Part shown: piece by piece, positions 10,508 through 21,440 of the stretch
How positions within the stretch are numbered: the stretch's first letter is position 1
How the letters are laid out: every line of letters begins with the position of its first letter
Assembly (NCBI GenBank): GCA_023614405.1
Contig: CM042689.1
Coordinates: forward strand, 327,522,305 to 327,586,304
DNA: 64,000 bases
Source: Avena insularis
Taxonomy: Eukaryota; Streptophyta; Magnoliopsida; Poales; Poaceae
Direction: 5' to 3'
Program-made: the position numbers and the translations under genes
The notes under the pieces: model-generated
What the model was told of the DNA's origin: nothing
The model's input: only the letters and a program-made list of their open reading frames with translations
Databases searched by the model: none

Positions 10508-11990
10508 TAATACGTTGGAAAAGTATCTATAATTTTTTATGCTTCATGCTTGTTTTATATCATTTGTCTTATATTTTGTCTGCACTTTGAGGTATTTTTA
10601 TACACTTTCTGGAACTAACCTATTGAGAAGATGCCACAGTGCTAGTTGCTTGTTTTCTGTTGTTTTTGGTTTCAGAAAAGCTAAAAATGAATATTCTCGG
10701 AATTCGATGGGACAAAATCCAAAGATACTATTTTCCCCAGAGCGATACGGAAAATCGAAGCAGAGACAGAGTAGGGAACCAGGGTGGGCACACCCTAGGG
10801 TGGTGCAGGCCCACCTAGGACACACCACCAGGGGGTGTGGCCCCCTGGGCCTCCACTGACCTTGCCTCCTTCGCCTATAAGAGGCCCCTGACTCAGAAAC
10901 CCTAAATCATCCAGCAAAAATCCATGAAAAGTTCCAATGCGCCGCCGCCACCGAAGGGGAGATTTGAGGGACAGAAAGTCTCTGTTCCGGCACCCTGTCG
11001 GGACGGGGAAGTGCCCCCGAAGCCATCTCCATCGATCTCCACCACCATCTCCATCACCGTTGCTGATTCCCATGATGAGGAGGGAGTAGTTCTTCCTCGA
11101 GGCTAAGGGCTCTACCGGTATCTATGTGTTCATCTCTCTCTCTCTCTATGCGTGATCTTTATGAGATCATGAGATTTATAATCAAGTAGATATACTCTGC
11201 TACTCAAGTGCTTTAATAGATCTCCGGCTCTCCCCACGTGTGTGAAAGTGATAGCATGCACGTCGCGGTGGCACTTAGGCTAGAGGTTACATAAATACTC
11301 AATTGCTTAAAAAGATCTATGCTTTTCCTGACGTGTGTGGCACTTAAGCTAGATTACATATATATTTATTATGAGTTATATTTGGAGTTGGATGTCTCTA
11401 TGAAATTGTGGTGTTTGTTGGAACCATCTAGCGCTCAAGGTGACAGTGTGGGGTTATCTATATGGGGAAGGCAACCTTTAAGGAGTGCTTTTGTAGACCT
11501 ACCATGGATTAGAGTGTCCAACCAGAGAGTAGTTGAGAGTAGATTAATAAAGAGAAGATATCTATATGAGAGTGTTCACTAGTGAAAGTATGATCCCTAG
11601 GCCTTGTTTCTAAACATTGAAACACCGTTTGCATCTAGATATGTTACATGTTTGCTTGCTTCCATCCTTATTTCAGTTTGCCTTTAATCTCTGCCACATC
11701 AACAACAAGTCAGAAGATCTTTTTTGGTACCGTTACCACTTGTATTTTACTATATCTTCGCCGAACTAGTGCACCTATACACCTGACAGGTGTATTGGGT
11801 GTGTTGGGGACACAAGAGACTTCTTGTATCTTGATTGCATGGTTGCTTGAGTGGGATACCTTTGACCAGTTCCTTCCTGACTTTGTTAAACTTTGGGTAA
11901 TCCACTTAAGGGAAACTTGCTGCTGTTCTACAAACCTCTGCACTTGGAGGCCCAACAACTGTCTACAAGAATAGAAGTGCGTAGACATCA
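10508..11990 (+). repeat. 5' LTR of the tRNA-Asp gypsy element
   Basis: 1,483 bp, ending GTGCGTAGACATCA. The first bases read TAATACGTTGG where the 3' LTR has TGATACATCG, so the TG end has mutated. The U3 contains a GGGTGGGCACACCC palindromic tract near 10780-10800 and a CT microsatellite near 11133-11148. About 30 bp around 11340, present in the 3' LTR (CACCGTGTGTGTGG context), are missing here. Confidence 0.9.
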
Positions 11991-12000
11991 AGCTATTTTC

Positions 12001-12018
12001 TGGCGCCATTGCCGGGGA
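12001..12018 (+). other. Primer binding site, tRNA-Asp type
   Basis: TGGCGCCATTGCCGGGGA lies ten bases after the 5' LTR. It matches the complement of the 3' end of plant tRNA-Asp with one difference, as in many Triticeae gypsy elements. Confidence 0.85.
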
Positions 12019-12119
12019 GGTAAGGTAAAAGGTACTCACATCCTTTGGTGTGTGAGTGCTCGAAGTTATTTCCTTTAGATTCTGCAATTTTGTCTTTTTG
12101 TTTCTTGTTTTCACTAGTT

Positions 12120-12845
12120 ATGCTTAATGGAAAACAACAACAAAAAACTAGAGAGCTTTATAGTATTTATCTTGAGTTAGGACATGAAGTGTTTGAAGAG
12201 AAAATTAAAAAACCTATGGAGCTTTATTTGCATGCTAATAGCAATGTTATTAGTATGAATTCTTTGGACACCATTATTGCTAATGTTATGGAAAAGTCTA
12301 AGCTTGGGGAAGCTAGTTTTTATGAAAATGATCTTTTTAGTTCCCCAGCTTTGGTAGATAGTTATTCTATTGCTTATGATGATACCAAACCTCCAATTTA
12401 GGATGATTACAATGATGAATATGATATTTTCAGTCCACCTACTATTAAGGAGAAAAATAATTATGATTACAATATGCCTCCTATATTTGATGATTATGGT
12501 GATGAGAATAATAGTGATAGCTATTTTGTTGAATTTTGTCCCACTACAATTAATAAGAATGACTATGCTTATGTGGAGAGTAATAATTATTTTATGCATG
12601 TGGCTCATGATAAGAATGTTTTATGTGATAGTTATATTGTTAATTATATTTATGATGCTACTCAAAGTTATTATGAGAGAGGGAAACATGGTTTTATGCA
12701 TCTCAAAAATATTAAGTTTCCCCTTTTTATGTTGAAAATCTTGAAGTTGCACTTGTTTTGCTTTCCTATGCTTGTTTCTTTGTGCTTTCATGACTTGTTT
12801 CTTTACAAGATTATTTTGCACAGGAAGTGGGTTAGACTTAAATGA
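12120..12845 (+). pseudogene. Internal open frame of the non-autonomous element, one stop
   Basis: A single frame runs from ATG 12120 to 12845 with one in-frame TAG at 12399. The first part is charged (MLNGKQQQK, then EKIKKPMELYLHANSN). The second is rich in Asp, Asn and Tyr and contains YIYDATQSYYERGKHGFMHL, followed by a hydrophobic stretch (LKLHLFCFPMLVSLCF) that might be a membrane segment. I know similar frames from coding-poor Triticeae LTR elements, but their function is not established. No zinc knuckle, protease or polymerase motif is present. It begins about 100 bp after the primer site, where gag would usually start. Confidence 0.5.
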
Positions 12846-15800
12846 GTTTTGAATTTGCTTCTTGATGCTCTCTTTTACTTCAATTGATATTTCTTATGTG
12901 AGCATCTTCTCAAACTATTAAGCCTAACTTAAAGGCATTAAATAAAAGTACTTCTTGGGAGATAACCCAATAGTTTTCTTGAGTCTTGGAAGTTATTACT
13001 TCTGTAATAACCTCTCCTTATCCTTTTTATTTGATGTTTATGCCAAGAATAATACCTCTAATGAGAGGGAAGTAAGATTTGGGGAAGTTGCTGTCCCGAA
13101 ACAGATTTTTGTGCTCCACTGTAAAAATTCATGAAAAATCTATGTAAGTCGGATTGAGCTGTAATGTTCTGAATAAATCCCCCAGGTTGTTAGATAACTT
13201 TCATTAGTTCAATACTTTTTGATTTGAGCAACAGAAGGTCTTTGAAAAAATCGGTTTTTACCTGCTGGTCTATTTTGACAGATTTTTGCCATTATTTGCC
13301 TTTGCCTCTTTATTGATTTCCTTTTGAGTTCTCTTTGGTAAATTGAGATTTTTGAGGGAATTGCTACAGTAGCTTGTGTTTTTAATGAAAGTTTTGCTGT
13401 TTTAAAGCTAAACCCCAAAGGTTTATTATCTTTTGAATGCACTAATGTTGCTAATGAAGACTGTGTGAAGTTTTGTATGAAGGAAAATTTTCAGGTGTAA
13501 GGAAGGAATGATATAATGAGATGAAGAATGGAAAAAAGCTCAAACTTGGGGATGCCACCCCGTGTCACCCCAAGAAATATTCAAGAGGTACAAGCGTCAA
13601 AGCTTGGGGATGCCCAAGGCATCCCCTTCTTCATCAATAAAAATCGCAGGTCTCTTTCTAGACACTTCGTTTTTATTGTTTCATGCACAGTTGTGTTGTT
13701 CTTGGAGCGTCTTAGTTTTCGTTTGCTTGGTTTTCTGCAATAAGTTGGTTAAATCCCAGCATAGTTCTTTTGGATAGAGACACGCTCTGTTTTCATTGCC
13801 TAGAACACTCTAGTTTTCATTCTTATTGTCTTGTGAGTGTTCTCTTTTGCTAGCACTGTGTTTAGCCTTAGTTTTCTTATGCTCTACTTATAACTTTTTA
13901 GTTCTTCTTTGTGGATTTGTGAGACAAGCTCACTGACCTTTATTGATTATTATCTTTGTGAGTTGTTTCAAATAAGTCGATTGGTGTTGGAAAAGAGTAG
14001 GACGCTTCATGCTTATAGTGGTACAAGAAGGAGCTTGCTTTCACTGTGGCCTAGGCTTTATCATGACATGCTAGATGTTGTTTTAACCTTATGCTTAGTG
14101 ATTATTGTTGTAGCATGACTTGTTCCAAACAATTGAGATTGTTTAATGTACCTTGAAAGAATCATGTGTTGTTTTAGCATATAAAAGCATAGTATTGTGG
14201 TATTCTCCTTTGATGCTTTATTTGGGTTGACTTGGCACATGCTCACACCATGTTATGACTATGAACCAGTCACCTTAGCCTCTATGATCATTAGTTTTTG
14301 ACTTGTGGTATCACTTTATTCTTTAGTTAATAATGTTTTGTAGCTCTGCATGATTCTGGTCATTATTGCTCTCTTAGTTGGTTGCTCCCAGTCTTTTGCT
14401 AGCCTCCACTTGTATTGAGTAAGCTCTACTCATGCATCCAACTCCCAAGAAATCAAGTTATTCCAAAGTGTCCACTATAAATTCCTATGCATGGTGTGTT
14501 ACACCATTCCAAGTATATTCTTGTTTTCATCTATCTTCCAATTAAAAAGTCTCTTTGTTATGTTAAAACTTAGTGATTAAAGGTCTCAAAAACTTGATGG
14601 CACACTTTATTTTTCTTTCCCCTAATAAACTTGAACCATTATGTCATCTATGTTGTATATGCTTGCACTTATACGTTAGAATTAGCAGAACCATGCTGTC
14701 ATGGGGAACGCTTTCAACATTGCACCTGTACATTGTACACAGTTGATATCATGCTCTTTTGTTTATGGATGTCGTCGGTGTGAAATAAAAGAGGAGCTTG
14801 TAAGTCCATGGAGTTATGTATGTGTGTTAGAGAAATGCCAGGGCCGCTAGCCTAAGCCATGCCTAATCATGGTCGAAACTTGCAGCATCACTATTGTGAG
14901 CAATCTATGAAGCATTCTTCTTATAAAAAAGGAGAGATAGAAAAAAAAATTAAGAAAAAGAAAAAAAGATGAGAAAAGAGGAAAGAGAGAAAAAAGCACC
15001 ATTTTCCCATGGTAAATAAGAAGATTGCTGAGATGCTCATTGTCTGCTTGCCTTGTCATTTTTATATGGGATAGCTCATGTATCATGTGCAAGGGGTACC
15101 CCGTTGGCGGTTCTCTATGATACACATGTACTTACTATGACAAGAACTTACCGGTAACTAAAGTTTAGTAGCATAAGGAGCGACCCTCGTACTCAAGAGA
15201 CATGAGATTTCCAACTTATACTTTGTCAAGCATATACTCCATACTTTATTCACTTTAACCTTAATCACTTCAAGATGCTTATGATAAGGGCAATGAGAGC
15301 TGAAAGCTAACAAGTACCATAATTTTTGGAAGATCTTTATGAAACTTGAAATCCCTACTTACCTTTGAAGGGCCTTTCTTCCACTTTTATATTGAGTCTC
15401 CACCTTCTATCTTTAGGCACAAATTAAGAGAGGATAGTTGTCATTCTTAGTTATATGTGCATTGTACCAAAACTTATTGATTGATTCATATTATTGATAT
15501 TGCTTGTTCTTGAACTATTTGTATCTAGTCACTCTTATGAACTTTGAAGGTGTCCTATGCATTTATGTTTTGCTACTCCATGAGGGACAAGCCGAATGCC
15601 ACTATGCTATGTTTTGTATATGTGAAACAAACAAACGTCTTTCAATGCATTGTTATTCATGATCTTTGTTTGTATCCTTTCATGTTGCATGCATAGTTAC
15701 TTTGTCTTATTGTTAGAACTTCTTCTTGCATGCTCATGTTTAGAGTTCTTTGATCCCATCTTTCAATGCTTGCAAATGGTTTGATCTTGATTTTGATGGT

Positions 15801-15875
15801 GCATGTCACCTCAAAAATTATTCTTTTTATCACTTACCTACTCGAGGACAAGCAGGAGTTAAGCTTGAGGATGCT
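12846..15875. other. Noncoding interior of the element
   Basis: AT-rich, with many short frames on both strands and nothing recognised. A purine-rich tract lies near 14935-14995. The segment ends AAGCTTGAGGATGCT directly before the 3' LTR; this replaces a classical polypurine tract and is the usual form for this group. Confidence 0.6.
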
Positions 15876-17380
15876 TGATACATCGTAAACGTATCTATAA
15901 TTTCTGATGCTCCATGCTTGTTTTATATCATTTGTCTTATGTTTTGTCTAAACTTTGAGGTATTTTATACAGTTTCTGGAACTAACCTATTGACAAGATG
16001 CCACAGTGCCAGTTGCCCATTTTCTGTTGTTTTTGGTTTTAGAAAAGCTAAAAAAATGAATATTCTCGGAATTGGATGGGACAAAAGCCAAAGTTACTAT
16101 TTTTCCCAGAGCGATACGAAAAATCGAAGCAGAGACGGAGTAGGGCACCAGGGTGGGCACACCCTAGGGTGGCGCAGGCCCACCTAGGCTACGCCAACAG
16201 GGGTGTGCCCCTGGGCCTCCACTGACCTTGCCTCCTTCGCCTATAAGAAGCCCCCGACTCAGAAACCCTAAATCATCCAGCAAAAATCCACGAAAATTCC
16301 GCTGCGCCGCCTCCACCAAAGGGGAGATTCGGGGGACAGAAAGTCACTGTTTCGGCACCTTGCCGGGACGGGGAAGTGCCCCCGAAGCCATCTCCATCGA
16401 TCTCCACCACCATCTCCATCACCGTTGCTGATTCCCATGATGAGGAGGGAGTAGTTCTTCCTCGAGGCTAAGGGCTCTACCGGTAGCTATGTGTTCATTT
16501 CTCTCTCTATGCGTGATCTTTATGAGATCATGAGCTTTGTAATCAAGTAGATCTACTATGCTACTCAAGTGCTTTAATAGATCTCCGGCTCTCCCCACGT
16601 GTGTGAAAGTTACAGTGTGCACGCTGTGGTGGCACTTAGGCTAGAGGTTACATAAATACTCAACTGCTTTAATAGATCTATGCTTTTCCCCACGTGTGTG
16701 AAAGTGACATCGTGCGCACCGTGTGTGTGGCACTTAAGCTAGATTACATATATATTTATTATGATTTATATTTGGAGTTGGATGTCTGTATGAAATTGTG
16801 GTGTTTGTTGAAACCATCTAGCGCTCAAGGTGACAGTGTGGGGTTATCTAGATGGAGAAGGCAACCTTTAAGGAGTGCTTTTGTAGCCCTATCGTGGATT
16901 AGAGTGTCCAACCGGAGAGTAGTTGAGAGTAGATTAATAAAGAGAAGATATCTATATGAGAGTGTTCACTAGTGAAAGTATGATCCCTAGGCCTTGTTTC
17001 TAAACATTGAAACACTGTTTGCATCTAGATCTGTTACATGTTTGCTTGCTTTCATCTTTATTTCAGTTTGCCTTTAGTATCTCCCACGTCAACAACAAGT
17101 CAGAAGCTCTTTTCTGGCACTGTTACCAGTTGTATTTTACTATCTCTTTGCTGAACTAGTGTACCTATACACCTGACAAGTGTATTGGGTGGGTTGGGGA
17201 CACAAGAGACTTCCTGTATCTTGATTGCAGGGTTGCTTGAGAGGGATACCTTTGACCACTTCCTCCCTGAGTTCGATAAACCTTGGGTAATCCACTTAAG
17301 GGAAACCTGCTGCTGTTATACAAACCTTTACACTTAGAGGCCCAACAACTGTCTACAAGAATAGAAGTGCGTAGACATCA
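15876..17380 (+). repeat. 3' LTR of the tRNA-Asp gypsy element
   Basis: 1,505 bp, TGATACATCG...GTAGACATCA, with intact TG and CA ends. It aligns along its length with 10508-11990, with scattered substitutions and small indels. Confidence 0.9.
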
Positions 17381-17385
17381 ATGCC

Positions 17386-17663
17386 CTTCGTGGTAAAAGA
17401 CCCATGTTTTTTCAACCTTGGCGGATCTCACCCGTTAGCCATGAAAACTTGTTCCATCGTAGATCTGTTCGCTAGCTGCGTTGACTGCTGACATTATGCA
17501 AACTGCCACATGGAAAACGCCATTAACGGCTAGTTACCGCCATGAAATGTCATGAAAACCGTGGTATGAATCTAGGATCAGCCAAAGCATGCTAATTATT
17601 AAGTGGGCCGGCCCATTATGAGAGCCCAATAGAAGATAACCCGTTATTGTTTCGACCTGCACT
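17386..17663 (+). mobile_element. CACTA element, second piece
   Basis: The sequence between the two gypsy insertions joins to 10507 on the left and to 30872 on the right once both insertions and their target duplications are removed. It holds a GGGCCGGCCCATT palindrome-like box, common in plant promoters. No gene is seen. Confidence 0.5.
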
Positions 17664-18734
17664 AGTTATGTCACGTCCCAAAATTTTCCAAATTTTGAAA
17701 TGTGAAAACTAAATAAACAAAATAAACAATTGTTGATTTTTAGGGTGAGAAGAAACTTTTTGATTCAAAATTGGAAACATCAAAACCTATTTTGGTCAAA
17801 TAAAATCCTAAAGGGATTTAAAAAGATAAACAGATAATAAACAAAGTTATAAAAGTTGGAATCACTATTTTTGGATATTTTAATAAAAAGATTTGGTTTC
17901 AAAAGCAAAGGTAGAAATATAAATAAGGATTATTTTAGAGCCAAATTAAACCTTGGCCATGCTTTTGAATTAAAATATTTTGTTTTGATTAAAAGAGTAA
18001 AGGTTTATTTAAATAAAATAATGAGGATTTATTAATAACTAATTTTATTAAAGTAAAGGCTTTTCCATTTTTAATAAAACACTAAAACTTGTTATTTTAT
18101 TTTAATTAAGATTTCCAAGTGTTTTTGTTTTTCAAATGAAAGCTACTGAAAAGGTTTTGGAATTATTTGGATTTCAAATAGAGTTTTTAAATAAATTAAG
18201 CCCTATTTGAATTAATGACTAAAGTCTATTTATTTAATTATTAATGGATCCTAAAAAGAATAAAAAATTATTTTGTTTTTAGACCTTGGTTTGTGTTGTT
18301 AAACAGAATTAAAAACTACACAAAGTTTGGCAAAGGTTTGAAATTATTTGGGTGTTTGAATTGTTTGATTAAAATCAAAACAGAAATTCAAATAGAAAAA
18401 GGAAAAGCTTTCTGTATCTCCACTACTATTAAACAGTCAAACAATATCTTTTCTACGTACACCCCACTTATATACGCATGCCAATCAGAACCACACGATA
18501 AGCCCAATCTAACAGCCACCATTACTTTAAGCGGGGCCGGTGTGCACTTAGCAATTTCTGTTGCCTGACCAGACTCCACCGCAGAGGAAATTTCAATTTA
18601 CGCACACCCTGCAATCATGCTCCTATAATTGTCACCGGAATTGCTATGCTAATTTGGTCAAAGACATTAATTACTCTCTCTCTCCTCTGATTTATACATT
18701 GCAGTTCCACCTAAACCCCAGGTCCCAGCCGGCA

Positions 18735-19350
18735 TCCATGGAAAGCCGCAGCTGCACTATTCCTCTCCAGCCCCGCCTCCCCATGCCCACCGCAGGCCCC
18801 CTCGCCAGGCCCGCTTCCTCCCATCCCCTTCCCCGTCCAGCCCTCTGCCTCCCATCACCTCCAGGTCGCCCACGGCCTGCTCCCTTCACTGCCGCCCTTC
18901 GTGAGGCGCGGGCACGCACCATCGAGGCGTCGAGCCTCACACACCCCGGCGGCGTCGTGGAGACGGATCCACGCGGACGTGCGCGATAGCACCATGGATG
19001 TCGCCGCGTCATCACCAGCGACGTCGCCTCCCTAGCCGGCCTGCAGATTGATCCGACAGAGCGCGCGCTCCAGGCTTTCGCTGTGGACGCCGAGGCTTCA
19101 TGGAGGTGCTCCTCTCTTACTGCCCCCTTAACTACTTCGTGGATGCTGAGTGCCAGGTCTGGTCGACTGTTGTGCGATCTATTTTATTCCTCACTAAGAA
19201 CGTTTGTGATCTTTTTCCATGTTCATAAATATGTCAAAATGTTCTTGCTGAAGCCGGTCTCCAGTGTTGTTGATGATGATGAGCCTTATTCTGAAACTGC
19301 CTGATGAAAGAAAATTGCAGTCCCTGGCCTTGGCTTTAATTTTCTCTAAG
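18735..19350 (+). pseudogene. Gene fragments captured by the Helitron
   Basis: After ATG at 18738 (MESRSCTIPLQ) the DNA turns GC-rich and Pro/Ala/Arg-rich, as in a grass first exon. Further on, one frame reads SDVASLAGLQIDPTERALQ (19016-19072) and, after a one-base shift, EVLLSYCPLNYFVDAE (19104-19151). A later block ends ILKLPDERKLQSLALALIFS followed by K and the intron-like donor AAG/GTAAATG (19350). These look like real exons with decay, but I do not recognise the protein. Frame breaks show it is not functional as a whole. Confidence 0.5.
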
Positions 19351-19826
19351 GTAAATGCTCTGTAATTTTCTGAATTGGCATGCCCTCTGAACGTACATGT
19401 TCTTAGTGATGCATCGCGATCAGCATGCCGTGAGATATAAATATGTAATTTGATATAGTGGCAGCGCACACATCTGCTTATTTCATTTCGTTTGTCTTGC
19501 CAAACTTCCAATCAAAGATTTGTTAATATGCTGAATAGTTATGGTCCTTTCAGCACATCGATGGTGTGTTTTCTTGACCTTAGAACTTTTGTGCTTCAGA
19601 TAGAAATGTCATTTGCCACTAATCATTGGGCTAATCCATCATCGAGAAGTATAAGTGCTACATAGATGCAAGAAGTGATATTTTATCTTGGACATTACCG
19701 TAGCTTGTGCAGTTCTGATTAAGTTGCGGTGACCAAACAAGTAGGTGATTTTGTTGCATGGGCCCATGCTTTCCCATTATTTCTTGATTAATTTACATTA
19801 ATGTATCACGTATTTACGTATGATTA

Positions 19827-20137
19827 GACTAGCCACACTGGTGCGCCGGTTCAAAGATTCTAAGAATCAGCGCTGAAATAGCTGCAGTGTATGAGTTCGC
19901 TTAGTGGGGCCATGAATGAATAAAGAAAACAAAAGTAAATGGAAACGCTGCACATTTACACTGCTTTCAGACTCCTTCTGCGACTGTGTGCTTTGTTATC
20001 ATTATTTAATTCATTTAGAAGCGAACCAACTAGTTGAGTCGATTCAAGGGATATTTTCGTATGGTTCGACCTCCACACTGTATGGAACCGGTTCATACTT
20101 TTCTTTGAATCGCTTCTCAAGCACAGTGTGGCTGGTC
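19827..20137. mobile_element. Tourist-like MITE inside the Helitron
   Basis: Terminal repeats GACTAGCCACACTG (19827-19840) and CAGTGTGGCTGGTC (20124-20137) differ at one position. Both sides carry TTA (19824-19826, 20138-20140), the 3-bp duplication of PIF/Harbinger elements. Internal sub-repeats GCCGGTTCAAAGATTC and GGAACCGGTTCATAC are also partly inverted. Length 311 bp. A short frame inside (19916-20152) is not a gene. Confidence 0.85.
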
Positions 20138-21391
20138 TTAGGATATATTTGATTTTTGTAGCGACTCTCTTACAAAATCAAAATTATGTTCAAGTATATT
20201 TCACCTATTTTTATGCTTTTGTGACTTCTAAGGCAGCGGAGGCTGGTACATCTCAACTGCTTAACTTTCTATAATACCGTGTTTCTCCATTTTTAGATGA
20301 GAAACAATCTTTCTAATTCGGGGGAAAATGATTGAGAGTAATTGAGCAATGCTTACTGCTGACCATGCTTATGACATAGTAGTACTTATTATCCTATCTT
20401 ATACTGTAAAAATGTCCCAATGCCCCCTTTTAATTTGGTTTATTCTAGCAGTGGTTATTTGATTCAAGGAGAACAACTGAAGTATTGGATTCAATTCCAT
20501 CGCTGTACAAAATTATTTAAAAGGACGCAATACTAGATAATTTGATAATCCATCTAATATGTAGACTATGCATTAGTAAATTGTGCAATTTACAAAGAAC
20601 ACTTATGCGGGTATGAAAGTTGCTAACGGTGTTTAAAATATGTTACATTTACTTACGAGTTTACCAAAGTATTTTTACACTACCATACTGTTACATTTTC
20701 TTAAGATATTAAAGGGAGCAATGAGTTTCCACTAGAGGAGTATCCACATATACCAACTATTTTCTCATTTTTTTATTGTGCGGTGATCAATAATGTACTT
20801 AAATGGATTTTTTATTTTTTATACGTGGATCATTGTACATCTTTGTTATATTGGTAAGTAGTATTAGACTTTTTTGTTGATCTATTAGGTTTTAAGATAT
20901 ATGTGTGTTGCATGTCCAAATTTGAGTAATGTCTACCCGTTTGTTCTGGTGTTATTTGTGTTCAATGTTCCATTCAAAGGGCAGGCTTGCAGTTGGTCAG
21001 TTTCTTAACAGAATTTGAGTATTGTTGTGAGAAAAATAATAATTGTTGAGGACTTCATGAGGTACTAGATTTTACTATGACATGTCTATTAGTCTTATGC
21101 ATTGTTCTCGCTATGAGAACAGACATGCAGGTACAAAGAGAGAGTCTTATCCGTTGCAAGCCTGCATGGAGTTCAAATGGCATGAGCTGTATGATTTTCA
21201 TTTTTATTATGTATATTAATGAATTATCGTATGAAACTTATGTATTGATAGTACCGAATTTTCGTTCTGCTAATGTGTGTTAGAAATGGTGATTTACAAT
21301 GGTTCGGATGTGTTAGCAATAGTTATTTTAAATGTTCTGTTTGATGTAGAGAATCCCAAAGTTTATGCTAACTTAATTTCTTTGGCTTAAG

Positions 21392-21440
21392 CAGAAGAAG
21401 CAAGTGCCAGGGAGAGGAAAGCAGAAACAATGTCTCAGAG
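21392..21440 (+). other. Candidate captured exon in the Helitron
   Basis: A stretch flanked by an acceptor-like TTAAGCAG and a donor-like CAGAG/GTATCC encodes a basic peptide (KKQVPGRGKQKQ). Boundaries and frame are inference; the protein is not recognised. It may come from the same donor gene as 18735-19350. Confidence 0.3.

Larger units (their letters stand above)
10508..17380 (+). mobile_element. Non-autonomous gypsy-type LTR retrotransposon, complete
   Basis: Two LTRs (10508-11990 and 15876-17380) flank a 3.9-kb interior with a primer site complementary to tRNA-Asp directly after the 5' LTR. Flanking duplications are ATGCT (10503-10507) and ATGCC (17381-17385), one mismatch. The interior has no reverse transcriptase, integrase or gag that I recognise, so it must be mobilised in trans. 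LTR features (start TGATAC, a closing GTAGACATCA, then CTGGCGCC) match the Sabrina/WHAM-type group I know from wheat; the exact family is not assigned. Confidence 0.9.

Noticed and set aside
12370..12735. Ile/Met-rich frame on the plus strand
   Set aside because: Out of frame with the more coherent 12120-12845 frame; its composition reflects AT-rich DNA.
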